From Acorus gramineus (Eukaryota > Streptophyta > Magnoliopsida > Acorales > Acoraceae): a DNA stretch of 64,000 nucleotides. Of the stretch, positions 35,113-44,873 are shown in pieces. How positions within the stretch are numbered: position 1 is the stretch's first letter; every line of letters begins with the position of its first letter. The translations under genes were made by a program, and so were the position numbers. The notes below the pieces were generated by a model. The model did no database searches. It was not told where the DNA came from and saw nothing but the letters and a program-made list of their open reading frames with translations. The stretch covers positions 1,848,871-1,912,870 of the forward strand of contig JAUJYN010000029.1 in the NCBI GenBank assembly GCA_030737835.1, in the 5' to 3' direction.

Positions 35113-37478
35113 CGGATTTCCTTCCTCATGTTGGTAAGCCTCTTTTCCTCTCTTTTCTTGCATAGATGTATGCTAGGGGGATGGATTTGAGGTTGGGTTG
35201 TGGTCGGCGGGGTGGGTGGCTGTCGGAGGGCTGTGTGAGGTGGTCGGAGTCCTTGGGGTGGTCAGAGGTTGGTGGTAGAGGAGCTCGGGCTGGCAGGCTG
35301 GCAGTCCTGGGCAACAGGCAGCACAGGCGCAGCAGCTGGCAGGGGCTCGCACGCGTGCGCGCAGGCGTGCGCAAGGGTGGCGCTGGGCACTGGGTGCTGG
35401 GCGCTGGGCGCGGGCGCGCTAGGCGCTGGCGGGCGCAGTCGCGCGCGCAGTCACGCGCAGGTGCGCGCGGAGTGGTCGCGCGGGTGCGCGCGGGTGCTGG
35501 CGCGAGCGGGGGTGTGCGCGGGAGTGCGCGCGGGTCCTGGCGCGAGCGGGGGTGTGCGCGGGCGTGCGCGCAAGCGTGCGCGCGCGCGGGCAGGGCGCCT
35601 GGGCACTGTGCCTGGGTGCTGGGCAGGGCGCCTGGGCGCGGTGCTGGGGATCAGTGCGCGCAGTGCTGGGGACCAGTGCGCGCGCGTGCTGGGGCGTGCG
35701 TGCAGTGCGCGCGGGGGCGCGCTGGGCTGGACGCGCAGTGCGCGCGGGCGCGCGCGAGCGTGCGCGTGCGTGCGGCGGTGCGTCAGGGCGCGCGGGCAGG
35801 CGTGCGGCAGTACGCCGGTGGTGTCCGGGCGTGCGGGCTGAGTTCGGCAGGGCGCCTTGGCGCGCGGGCCGGGGCTCGGCTGTGCGCCCGAGGCGGGTGG
35901 CCGTGCGTGCGGTTGCCCGGTGGGTTCGAGAGTGAGTCGGGATACTCGGATACGCGTGCGTACGGGCCGTATGTACGCTTGTCCGAGTGTTGGCTATTTT
36001 AGAGTATTTTTAATGTATTTTGGAGTATTTATGTAGTTTACTCACCGTATAAATGCCTGTCTTGCAGATCTTGACGGACAGTCGCGCGACGACCCGAACT
36101 TCGGTGAGTGGGACAATCCAACCCAGTAGAGAGGGGTCATACGCATTTGGGCGTATACCGACCTCTCCTGGGGCACCATGGATGTATATTAACCAGCAGT
36201 AATATGTAATCCATGCTTGCATGATTTAAATGTAGAAGGCATGCTACCCTAGTCCTTGTATGTTAGGGAGTTGCACCCATAGGATAGGTGTAAGCGGATT
36301 TCCTTTCCTCCCCTTGGTAAGCCACTTTTCCTCTCTTTTCTTGCATAGATGTATGCTAGGAGGGTGGATTTGAGGTTGGGTTGTGGTCGGCAGGGGTGGG
36401 TGGCTGTCGGAGGGCTGTGTGAGGTGGTCGGAGTCCTTGGGGTGGTCAGAGGTTGGTGGTAGAGGAGCTCGGGCTGGCAGGCTGGCAGTCCCGGGCAACA
36501 GGTAGCACAGGCGCAGCAGCTGGCAGGGGCTCGCACGCGTGCGCGCAGGCGTGCGCACGGGTGGCGCTGGGCACTGGGTGCTGGGCGCTGGGCGCGCTAG
36601 GCGCTGGCGGGCGCAGTCGGGCGCGCAGTCGCGCGCAGGTGCGCGCGGAGTGGTCGCGCGGGTGCTGGCGCGAGCGGGGGTGTGCGCGGGAGTGCGCGCG
36701 GGTGCTGGCGCTAGCTGGCGTGTGCGCGGGCGTGCGCGCGAGCGTGCGCGCGGGCGGGCAGGGCGCCTGGGCACTGTGCCTGGGTGCTGGGCAGGGCGCC
36801 TGGGCGCGGTGCTGGGGATCAGTGTGCGCAGTGCTGGGGACCAGTGCGCGCGCGTGCTGGGGCGTGCGTGCAGTGCACGCGGGGGCGCGCTGGGCTGGAC
36901 GCGCGGTCCGCGCGGGCGCGCGCGAGCGTGCGCGTGCGTGCGGCGGTGCGTCAGGGCGCGCGGGCAGGCGTGCGGCAGTACGCCGGTGGTGTCCGGGCGT
37001 GCGGGCTGAGTTCGGCAGGGCGCCTTGGCGCGCGGGCCGGCTCGGCTGTGCGCCCGAGGCGGGTGGCCGTGCGTGCGGTTGCCCGGTGGGTTCGAGAGTG
37101 AGTCGGGATACTCGGATACGCGTGCGTACGGGCCGTATGTACGCTTGTCCGAGTGTTGGCTATTTTTAGAGTATTTTTAATGTATTTTAAAGTATTTATG
37201 TAGTTTACTCACCGTATAAATGCCTGACTTGCAGATCTTGACGGACGGTCGCGCGACGACCCGAACTTTGGTGAGTGGGACAATCCAACCCAGTAGAGAG
37301 GGGTCATACGCATTTGGGCGTATACCGACCTCTCCTGGGGCACCATGGATGTATATTAACCAGCAGTAATATGTAATCCATGCTTGCATGATTTAAATGT
37401 AGAAGGCATGCTACCCTAGTCCTTGTATGTTAGGGACTTGCACCCATAGGATAGGTGTAAGAGCCATGCACCATGCCC
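35113..37478 (+). repeat. 1.18-kb tandem duplication inside E2 3' LTR
   Basis: Units about 35113-36295 and 36296-37478 are nearly identical at an offset of 1183 bases. Each starts near GGATTTCCTT and includes CTTGCATAGATGTATG, a CpG-dense tract, the hairpin, TCTTGCAGATCTTGACGG and CACCCATAGGATAGGTG. The junction is GGTGTAAG joined to CGGATTTCC. Since both LTRs are made from one template, the duplication probably postdates insertion or reflects a later exchange. The long open frames in it are a side effect of very high GC. Confidence 0.88.
35932..36067 (+). other. Alternative intron-like interval in E2 3' LTR
   Basis: A second donor-like GTGAGT (35932-35937) lies 136 bases before the acceptor CTTGCAG (36061-36067), with T-rich DNA and TTTACTCACC between them. 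A longer interval from the donor at 35134 would use the same acceptor. The core ATCTTGACGGACAGTCGCGC and GGTGAGTGG follow. Inference only. Confidence 0.35.
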
Positions 37479-40400
37479 CCTGTTTTCATGCTAGGAAACC
37501 TCGGCCTATGCATGCGTCCTACTAGTTTATTTATTAATTTAAATGCTAGTGTATGTTAAATTGCATGCCTTAGATAATATTATAGGGAGGAGCCTTGCGA
37601 GGTCAACATTGAGACCCGTGTTAGGGTACTCCGTGTTCCTTGTTTGGTTGTCGGGATGTCCTGTATCGGGACCTCATGCTGCCCTCCCAAGGTTTCTAGT
37701 CCCATTAATATTATAAGTAATGTTATATAACTGGTATGACTATTAGCATATTTAGTGAATATTATAGGGGAGGGGCCTTGCGAGGACAGCGGTGAGACCC
37801 GGGTTAGGGTACTCCGTGTTCCTTGTTTGTTGTCGGGGTATCCTATATCGGGAACTCACGCCGCCCTCCCGAGTTCTTTCCCCCAATGATATTACAACCT
37901 TGCTTTTATTGTACGTGTTCCCCGCATCTTGGTTATGCGCCCTGGACGAACTCTGAAGAGTTCATGACATTAGAGTTGTAGAGATGTGTTGTCGGCGGAT
38001 CCGAGTGGATCATGTGCGTATGGATAGGCTGTTCTGTCCCCTTCGTTGGATCCGGTAGAGGCTGCCCCAGCGTTAGAAAGGCCGTCCCTTCCAAGGGTTC
38101 CCATCAGTAGGCGCCTCCCGATATTTGTGACGGACTGTGCTGAAGTTGTGGGTGAGGGCTCCCATCAGTAGGCGCCTCCCGATATTTGTGACGGAGTGTG
38201 CTGAAGTTGTGGGGGTGATAGCCCAGCGGCTACGGAGTGGAGGAGAGACTATCGGTGGACCAAGGGTGACCAACAGCCTAGTCAGTCCCAAAATCCTATG
38301 TCACTCGTTGTAGGGTGAGGGTGAGGGTGTAGTGGGTTGGCGATGAGCGACCTACTGGATTTGTGATTGGATGATTATCAGTCCCAATAGCCTATGTCAC
38401 CCATTGATGGGTGAGGGTGAGGGTGTGGTGGTTCGGCGATGTACGAACCACTGGATTATGTTATTATGCCACTTAGAGGATGGATAAATAATTGAATTAT
38501 GGTCAATATTGTCTGTGATGCATGGGTTGTGCCGTTCACTGAGCGTGTGGCTCACCCCTTGCATATGTTTTCCCCAGTTGCCACTGAGCCTGACCTGGAG
38601 CCGGAGCAGCAGTTGGAGCTTTCCGAGGGATTCCTTCAGTAGCGGAGCAGCGCCACGTTCCGCGAGTGCCAGAGGTTATCAGCATCCCTTCTTGGCTGTA
38701 TGTATTTTATTTCCGTGCTTAGCACGCGTTTGTATATATTCAGTAGTATTGGTGTATATTGGCTCTCACAGGACAGATGATTAAGTATCGAGTCTGTAGT
38801 ATGTTTATTTACAGATTCAGTCTTTTGCTTCCGCATTTGCTATATATATCATGTCAGCCTCTTTGTTGTCTGTGTGTCATTCTGGTTGTTGTGTATGATA
38901 TATTATTGACCTCCTGTGTAGATTCTGATATTATATATACACTTGCCGCGTCCCGGGGACGGCCGCCTTGGGGCGTGACACTACATAACAATCATGCCTG
39001 CATAGATTACATATTATACAAGTTAATATTAAACTATGGTGCCCCAGGAAAGGACGATACACGCCTAAGAGCATATACGCCTCCCTACTAGGTTGGATTG
39101 TCCCACTCACCAATACCCGGGTCATCGCGTGACCGTCCGTCAAGATCTGCAAGACAGGGTATTCAACACGGTGAGTAAAATACACAATACATACAAAAAT
39201 ACGCTAAAAACACACAACACTCAGACAAGCGTGCATACGGCCCGCACGCATGCGAGCCCGAGTGCCCCGACTCACTCCCGAACCTTCGGCAGCCATACGC
39301 ACGACCACCCGCACGCGCACGAACGGGTGCGCACGCACGCACGCACACCCTCGCCCCGGGCGCACTGCCGTGCCCCTGCCCGCGCGCCCAGACACGCCGC
39401 ACGCTCGAGCGCACGCACGCGTGCGCCCGCGCGCACTGCGCATCCAGCCCCGGATGCACCCGCGCGCACTGCGCCCCGCACGCACTCCCCGCTCGCCCTG
39501 CGCGCACTGCGCCTTCTGCGCAGCACCCGCACACCGCCCGCTCCCCTCGTACTGCGCCCCCTGCGCAGCACCCGCGCGCACGCCCGCGTCCCCTGCCAGC
39601 TCACCCGACAGCGCGCATGCCCTACGCCTGCCAGCCTGCCCTGCCTGCCTGCCTGCCGGCCTGTGCGCGCAGGCTCGAGCGCACGCGCCGAGGAGCCCGC
39701 ACTGCCCAAGCCGATTCTACCACCTCCCTCAGCCCTCCCCCACCCCAAACCCTCATGCTCACCTAGCACATCCAAAAACACCACCTAAACATGCATCTAA
39801 ACAAGAAAGGAAGGAAAGAAGGCTCACCCAAGGAGAGGAAGGGAAGGGGAGGAGATCAGGTGCTTTTCGCGCACCGATTTACCACCTCCAAGACCACCAC
39901 TACCAAGATCTCCACTCAGCCAAAGAGGGGCTGAAAACAGAGGTAAAAAGGGACCATGAGAGGGGGTCACACATGAGGGAACTCGAATCCGAGACCATAC
40001 AAAGGTAGATCGGGTCCTCACCTTTCTTTTCTCCTTCTAGGGTTTCTTGATCCAACACCTTCTACTAGGTCTAAATGGGGTTTTAAAGAGAAGGGAGAGA
40101 GAGATTTGAAGTGGAGAAGATGATGAATAGGGGAGGGGACTATTCTTGGGCGTGGGTTTTATTTAGGCACACACACACACCACACACACTCACTCACACA
40201 CTCACACTTAAAGATTAATTAGGTTTAACTAGGTTTAGGTGAGGTTTAAGTGAGATTTGACCCTAGTCAACCCAACCACACTAAAAGCCAAAATCATTTG
40301 ACCAAGTCAAGGGTAAACCTTGACCAAGTCAAGTCTCTCAATGACTTTTCGCACGGTCAAAACCCGGATACGATTCGGAACTGCGAAATTCTGAAACGTT

Positions 40401-40609
40401 ACCGGAATTCGATGAAATTTTCGTGAGTGGCTTGAAATGGCACCCAGACACATAATATGCAGTTAGATTTTCAATCGGAGTCCTCAAACTCAGGATGATA
40501 GCTAAAAGTCCAAAATTTTAGCGGTTCCGATCGAAAAATGAAAAAGTTGAAAAACTGCCAGAATGCTCCAATGGTTACCAGAAGGCTAAAAAGTGACACA
40601 TATATAACA

Positions 40610-40628
40610 ACCGCCCTGGGGCATGACA
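40610..40628 (+). mobile_element. Terminal scrap of B1 LTR
   Basis: CCGCCCTGGGGCATGACA is the terminus of the B1 LTR interrupted at 28585. It abuts non-retroviral DNA at 40629. Confidence 0.75.
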
Positions 40629-40737
40629 ACAACAACAGCAAAAGCACCAGTAACAATAACAGCAGAAGACCAATACCAGCAAAAGCATAAGCAAAAGCAA
40701 AAGCAACAGCAACAAAAGCATGTTATAATACTTCATT
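40629..40737 (+). other. AGCAAA-rich low-complexity DNA
   Basis: The stretch is built from AGCAAAAGCAACAGC-like units with no pyrimidine runs. It is the left edge of the DNA transposon remnant, starting directly at the LTR terminus. No coding is supported. Confidence 0.6.
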
Positions 40738-40847
40738 CATAGCGTATACTTTTCTAATATAGCACATACGTTTCTAACATAGCGTATTCTGTGCACATAG
40801 CATATACTGTTTTAACATCGCGTATACTGTCCCAACATAGCATATAC
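40738..40847 (+). repeat. Motif cluster AACATAGCGTATAC, direct, six copies
   Basis: Six copies of a motif close to AACATAGCGTATAC occur at 40738, 40755, 40775, 40794, 40813 and 40832, spaced about 19-20 bases. The same motif occurs in an intron-like stretch (41421-41577) and, inverted, at the right end (42612-42672). Such subterminal motif arrays, direct on one side and inverted on the other, are known as transposase-binding sites in CACTA and some other plant DNA transposons. Confidence 0.8.
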
Positions 40848-40899
40848 TTATATAAAAGTATACGTCTCTAATAATGTATATATTTTACAGGCCATTTGA

Positions 40900-42384
40900 C
40901 ATTAGAGCCAAGTGAGAAGGCAGTCCCTAGAAAAACAAGAACTGAGAGGGCCAGTACGATCAAGGGAGAGGCCGCTAAGACCGCTAAGGGGTCACTGTAT
41001 AGGGACGAATTACTAGGGGTAACCCCACTGCACTCCCAAAGGTTCAATTAAAAAGACCAAAAAAGGTAAAGGTAGTCCAAGATCTAGAAGAAGATGACAC
41101 AAAATTACAGAAGGTTATAAAATTATCGAAGAAGGAAGCTGAAACACAGAAGCCCGTATATAAGGAAGTAACCCCGGCACTAATCAATGTAAGTACCATA
41201 TCGATAGCTTCGGTGTTGTGAAACCTCTTTTCATTTAATTTAAAATAAACTTCCTTTTATTACCTTTGTCAAATTTCCCTGGAAAATCGACAATTTCAGA
41301 TGAAGAACGCCAGATCATTTTGGAATTCTTCCAGCTTGAAATGAACGAGTCAGTTTGATATTTTCTCCATTGTTTAATATTATCTCCAGTAATAGTTTTC
41401 TCATTCTTTGATAGTTTCCTGACATTGCGTTTACTTAGCTAACATAGCGTATACCGTGCTAACATAGCGTATACCGTGCTAACATAGAGTATACCTTGCT
41501 AACATAGCTTATACTAATCTGATATAGTGTATACTAATCTAACACAGTATATACTAAAATAACATAGCATATACATTATAATTTGCAAACTTCATGCCTT
41601 GTAGTGCTGTGGTTTGGAAGCAAGAAGACGTTCACGTGAGACCACAGGACCTATTGGCAGTGATTGAAAATGATTGGCTGGGTGAAGAGGTCATAGATGG
41701 CCTAGGGTTGATGTTCGCCAATAGGGAGCATGCGCATGACCCTGTGGACAAGATGAAGTTTGTGGAGTCCACTTTCAATGTGTGTATATCCTTTTTTTTC
41801 TTTTGTGGTTTGTCCTTTTAGTGGTATATGCTAGATAATTTTCTAATGTAGATATATTTTAAACACAACATATGTAGACTTGAGGCGGACCAAGCCCTGA
41901 AATTCCTCCAGGAGCAGTGCTTCAAGCTAGAGGAGCTTGGAGCGGTGGGGAAGGTTGTGTTCCTTTGTGGCACGACTACCATTGATTACTGCTGGTCCTA
42001 GACATGGTAAAGAATACATATGATGTATTCAACTCCACCTACAACCCTAGGCACTACACATACGCCAAACAAGTGGTACGTGCTGCACTTAACTTTCAAA
42101 TTCTCCAATATTAATACATAATATCGTTTGAACTCTATTTTTCATGTTATCCGGACTTGTAGGTGGGCTTGTTGAAGCGTTACATGGGGGATACATCAAC
42201 ATTCAAGGTGAACGAGAATTGTTGGTGTCCAACCCAAAAAAGGGGGCAAGATTGTGGTGTCTTCATCGCACATTGGATAGACTGTGTGTTCCAACGACGC
42301 GAATTCTACCTATCCAGTGAGCTCTACATTGACTTCTTGCGGGCTAAAATCACTGCTTCTTTTTTATTTGGTGAACCTGTTTGA
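40900..42384 (+). pseudogene. Ulp1-like C48 peptidase gene, decayed, transposon-borne
   Basis: Exon-like blocks on the + strand: a charged N-terminal part (about 40905-41188; LEPSEKAVPRKTRTERAS, then KLSKKEAETQKPVYKEV) ending at a GTAAGT donor (41189); ISDEERQIILEFFQLEMNE (about 41298-41355); VVWKQEDVHVRPQDLLAVIE and DWLGEEVIDGL (about 41606-41780); a histidine-bearing block (41880-42075) ending at a GTACGT donor; and a last exon (42163-42384) with the catalytic Cys in QKRGQDCGVFIAHWID. The presumed catalytic His codon (41980-41982) is followed by a TGA where Trp is expected, FNS stands where the Asp of a DS motif is usual, and the frame shifts in at least two places. Plant Ulp1 proteases remove SUMO; many copies ride in MULE or CACTA transposons. 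It is a remnant. Confidence 0.8.
41421..41577 (+). repeat. 20-bp tandem array, eight units
   Basis: Eight units at an exact or near-exact 20-base period, consensus CTAACATAGCGTATACCGTG with drift to CTAATATAGTGTATACTAAT toward the right. The array is the same motif as in the cluster at 40738. It lies between two Ulp1 exon-like blocks. Confidence 0.9.
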
Positions 42385-42676
42385 TCTGTGGTGATGTATG
42401 TTGTATGAACATGTGTGTTGGGTGGGTGATGTATTTAAACAATTTTGATACAATTTACACAGCATATCCAGTATCATATGAACATGTGTTTTGACGGTTT
42501 TGTAATATGAAAGTGTTTTAATATTTTTGTAATACGAACAATCCCCAAGTATACATTTTCATATTGATAGATATATACTAGTTGGTGGCTGTAATAAAGA
42601 GACAATTTACATATTAGTATAGGCTATGTTAAAATCATATACGCTATGTTAAAATGTGTACATGCTATGTTATATG
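42385..42676 (+). other. Right end of Ulp1 transposon with inverted motif copies
   Basis: AT-rich DNA follows the last Ulp1 exon. At 42612-42672 there are three copies of the array motif in the opposite sense (TATAGGCTATGTT, TATACGCTATGTT, TACATGCTATGTT) at a 20-base spacing. The end is cut by the E3 LTR at 42677, so no terminal inverted repeat or target duplication can be read. Confidence 0.75.
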
Positions 42677-44873
42677 AGTCATGCCCCAGGGCGGCCGTCC
42701 CTGAGACGTGGCAATAATGGAATATCAGCTATCAATACCTGAGGTCAATAGAGACTCCAACAACAACACACAAGGTGGCAAAGCAAGGATAATGATAACT
42801 GACTGAAAAGCGGAAGCATAATATATAAACAATGTCTGTAAATCAAAAACATTATTACAGACAAGAATACACAATCACTGTCCTGTGAGAGCCCAGTCTA
42901 GACCAAATAAAATACAACATGTGCCACATACACGATTTACAATACATAAAATAACTCTAGGACTGCTGACAGCCTCGCACTCGCCACCCGTCGGAAGAAC
43001 GCTCCGTGCCCATAAGACCACGCCACAAGGAAGCTCCAACTCCACGCCCAACACTGCCCCTGAAAAGAAACAGTATGCGAAGGGTGAGCTACAAGCTTAG
43101 TGAGTGGCTGGAAATCAATCACCATACAACAGTTCAACACTCAAACAATTTCCTCTCAAGGAAAACATGGGTAGAAACCCAATGGATAACAAAGCCACGC
43201 GACAGCGCGACCAACCTCACCCTCACCCTCACTCCCGGAGGAAGACTCTTGGGACTTTTGGGGAGAGACCATATCGTTGGTCGAAGAGACGCGGAATTAC
43301 TGGTCCACACAACACTACTGAATCACCTACATCGGGATAACTACCCAACGATGTCTTTGAACATCGATACGCAACCGGACCCAACAACTATGGGAACGGA
43401 CGAACAACGAATGGGTCACGCGGCGACGTGTCTTCACCTCATCCTCACCCTCACCCCTTAGAGGTGACATAGGACTTTTGAAAGAGACTTAGACTGCTCT
43501 ACACCCTTGGTCCACCGGTAGCCCTTTCCCGAGTAATCACTACCTGGTATACTCCCATGATCAGTACGCTTCCGAACGCCTCGGTGGTACCTACGGATGG
43601 GAGCCCTCTGTCAGGACAGCTTTTCCAACGCCGGGAAGTTCCTACATCGGATCCAATGAAAGGGAGAACGATTCCATGCTCACAATATTATTCGTTAGGC
43701 CTCTCTCGGGTAGCCTCTATCTGGTACACTCCCACGATCAGTACGCCCCAAACGCATCGGTGGTACCTACAGATGGGAGCCCTCTGTCAGGACAGCTACA
43801 ACCCGAGCCTCTTCAACACGGATGACATTGGGAGTAAACATTCCATGTTCACAAAGCGAACCCATGGAAATCAACTACTCTCGATAATCACATATCGAAT
43901 AGATCGAACACTATTGTACTCCCACACGGTTGCGTCGCTCGGACACAAGGGGTTGCCTCTGCTCTCACGCAGAAATAATCCCAAGGCACATAACCCAACA
44001 GGCGGTTCATATACACGCCTAGCACAGGTAGGCCTAGCCTAATGCCCCACTACCGGCTTAACAAAACCGATAAGATAATGAATTCTCCTGAATTCCAAAC
44101 GAGTGCATCGCTCGGATGCACGGGGTGATTACATCGCTAGCGCTCTAACTAATAAGGTACAACCCGACAGCGGGTCATACCCACGCCTATTTCAGATAGG
44201 CCTATCAGTTTTTAACATGCGCATAATTATTACAGGAGAGTTCTATCACTGAAGGAACTTGATCCACATTCACAATAACATATGCTTAACTATAGGGGTT
44301 CTCCCTAACGTGAGTATATGGCATAAACAACACATCATGCAATATACATACAAGGCAAGGCCTAACTACACATGCATATGAGGGCACTACTCGTATAAAC
44401 ATACAAAATATACTCTAACATACGTTGGATATCGCCAACTTAAAAGGGAAGGGTCAAGCGCGATCTCGCGCACTAACAGGTGAATGCTAATATTCCAATC
44501 GAACCCGAGTCGAGTAGGAAATCGCCTCTACTTACTCAGTTCGTGCAGAGGGAGAGGGCGAGAGAGATCATCATCTCATGAAGTTGGTCATAGTTTTGCC
44601 CCATTAGCATGGGCGCAACAACTACACCACGCCCTCGAGTCTTATCGCAAGGGAATATTAGGCAGGTGCCCGTTATTAACCCAGACTTAATCATACTGGA
44701 TATTCCATTAATATGGTGGGAGTAGTATTACAATACTACCTAAGGCATGCCATATTCTATACATCCATACACATTACAAAAATACATGCCCATACTAGAG
44801 GGGCGCATGCAACACAATCATTCATACATAGATACAATACATGCAATATAATCCTAGCATGTAAGATATCTAA

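Larger units (their letters stand above)
29692..38980 (+). mobile_element. E2: gutted Tekay-like element, both LTRs (A2 type)
   Basis: Order: 5' LTR (29692-31732), tRNA-Met PBS, gag, a patchwork of LTR-derived DNA, a short piece of reverse transcriptase, the integrase tail with chromodomain-like segment, PPT, 3' LTR (34549-38980). Most of pol is absent, so it could only have moved with proteins supplied by other elements. CTACA after the right end fits a target duplication; the left flank is eroded. The two LTRs differ very little where they align (under about 2 percent by eye over the first 160 bases), making this one of the youngest elements here. Their lengths are very unequal (2.0 versus 4.4 kb). 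Broken, with large internal losses and a few smaller breaks. Confidence 0.92.
34549..38980 (+). mobile_element. E2 3' LTR (A2 type, long form with internal duplication)
   Basis: A 4.4-kb LTR from TGTTATATATG to GGGCGTGACA. It has a TATA box (about 34809-34818), donor-like GTAAGC (35134), CpG tracts, hairpins and cores (see the duplication entry), the 61-bp duplication (about 38095-38215) and GGGTGAGGGTGAGGG tracts. It carries two copies of a segment that the 5' LTR lacks altogether. Confidence 0.9.
28586..40609 (-). mobile_element. Solo A-type LTR split by E2
   Basis: This LTR runs in minus sense from TGTCACGCC (28586) to ATATATAACA (40609). Its two parts, 28586-29691 and 38981-40609, join into one LTR of about 2.7 kb once E2 is set aside, and the sequence reads across (GCATGCATA, then CTACATAACAATCATG). 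The right part carries the core and hairpin region (about 39100-39270), a CpG tract (about 39230-39700), a TTGAC cluster (about 40255-40365) and the U3 block (about 40361-40545). It was inserted close to the end of a B1 LTR. No clear target duplication is left. Confidence 0.88.

Noticed and set aside
35166-36002. Long open frames rich in Arg, Ala, Gly and Cys (also near 4827-5438, 8475-8962, 15186-16063, 36453-37169, 39250-40008, 47570-48589, 60173-61174)
   Set aside because: They lie in CpG-dense LTR leader, are open in several frames on both strands at once because AT-rich stop codons are scarce, and have no domain or stable composition. They are not genes.
28586-40609. Reading 28586-40609 as one full-length element whose LTRs are the two outer pieces
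   Set aside because: The outer pieces are the two complementary parts of a single minus-sense LTR, while the PBS, PPT and gag between belong to E2 in the opposite sense.
41421-41577. Regular 20-bp repeats as a possible CRISPR array
   Set aside because: The units are head to tail with no unique spacers, in plant nuclear DNA.
40900-42384. Ulp1 gene as a functional host SUMO protease
   Set aside because: The frame is broken, active-site surroundings have decayed, and it lies in a transposon-type motif array.
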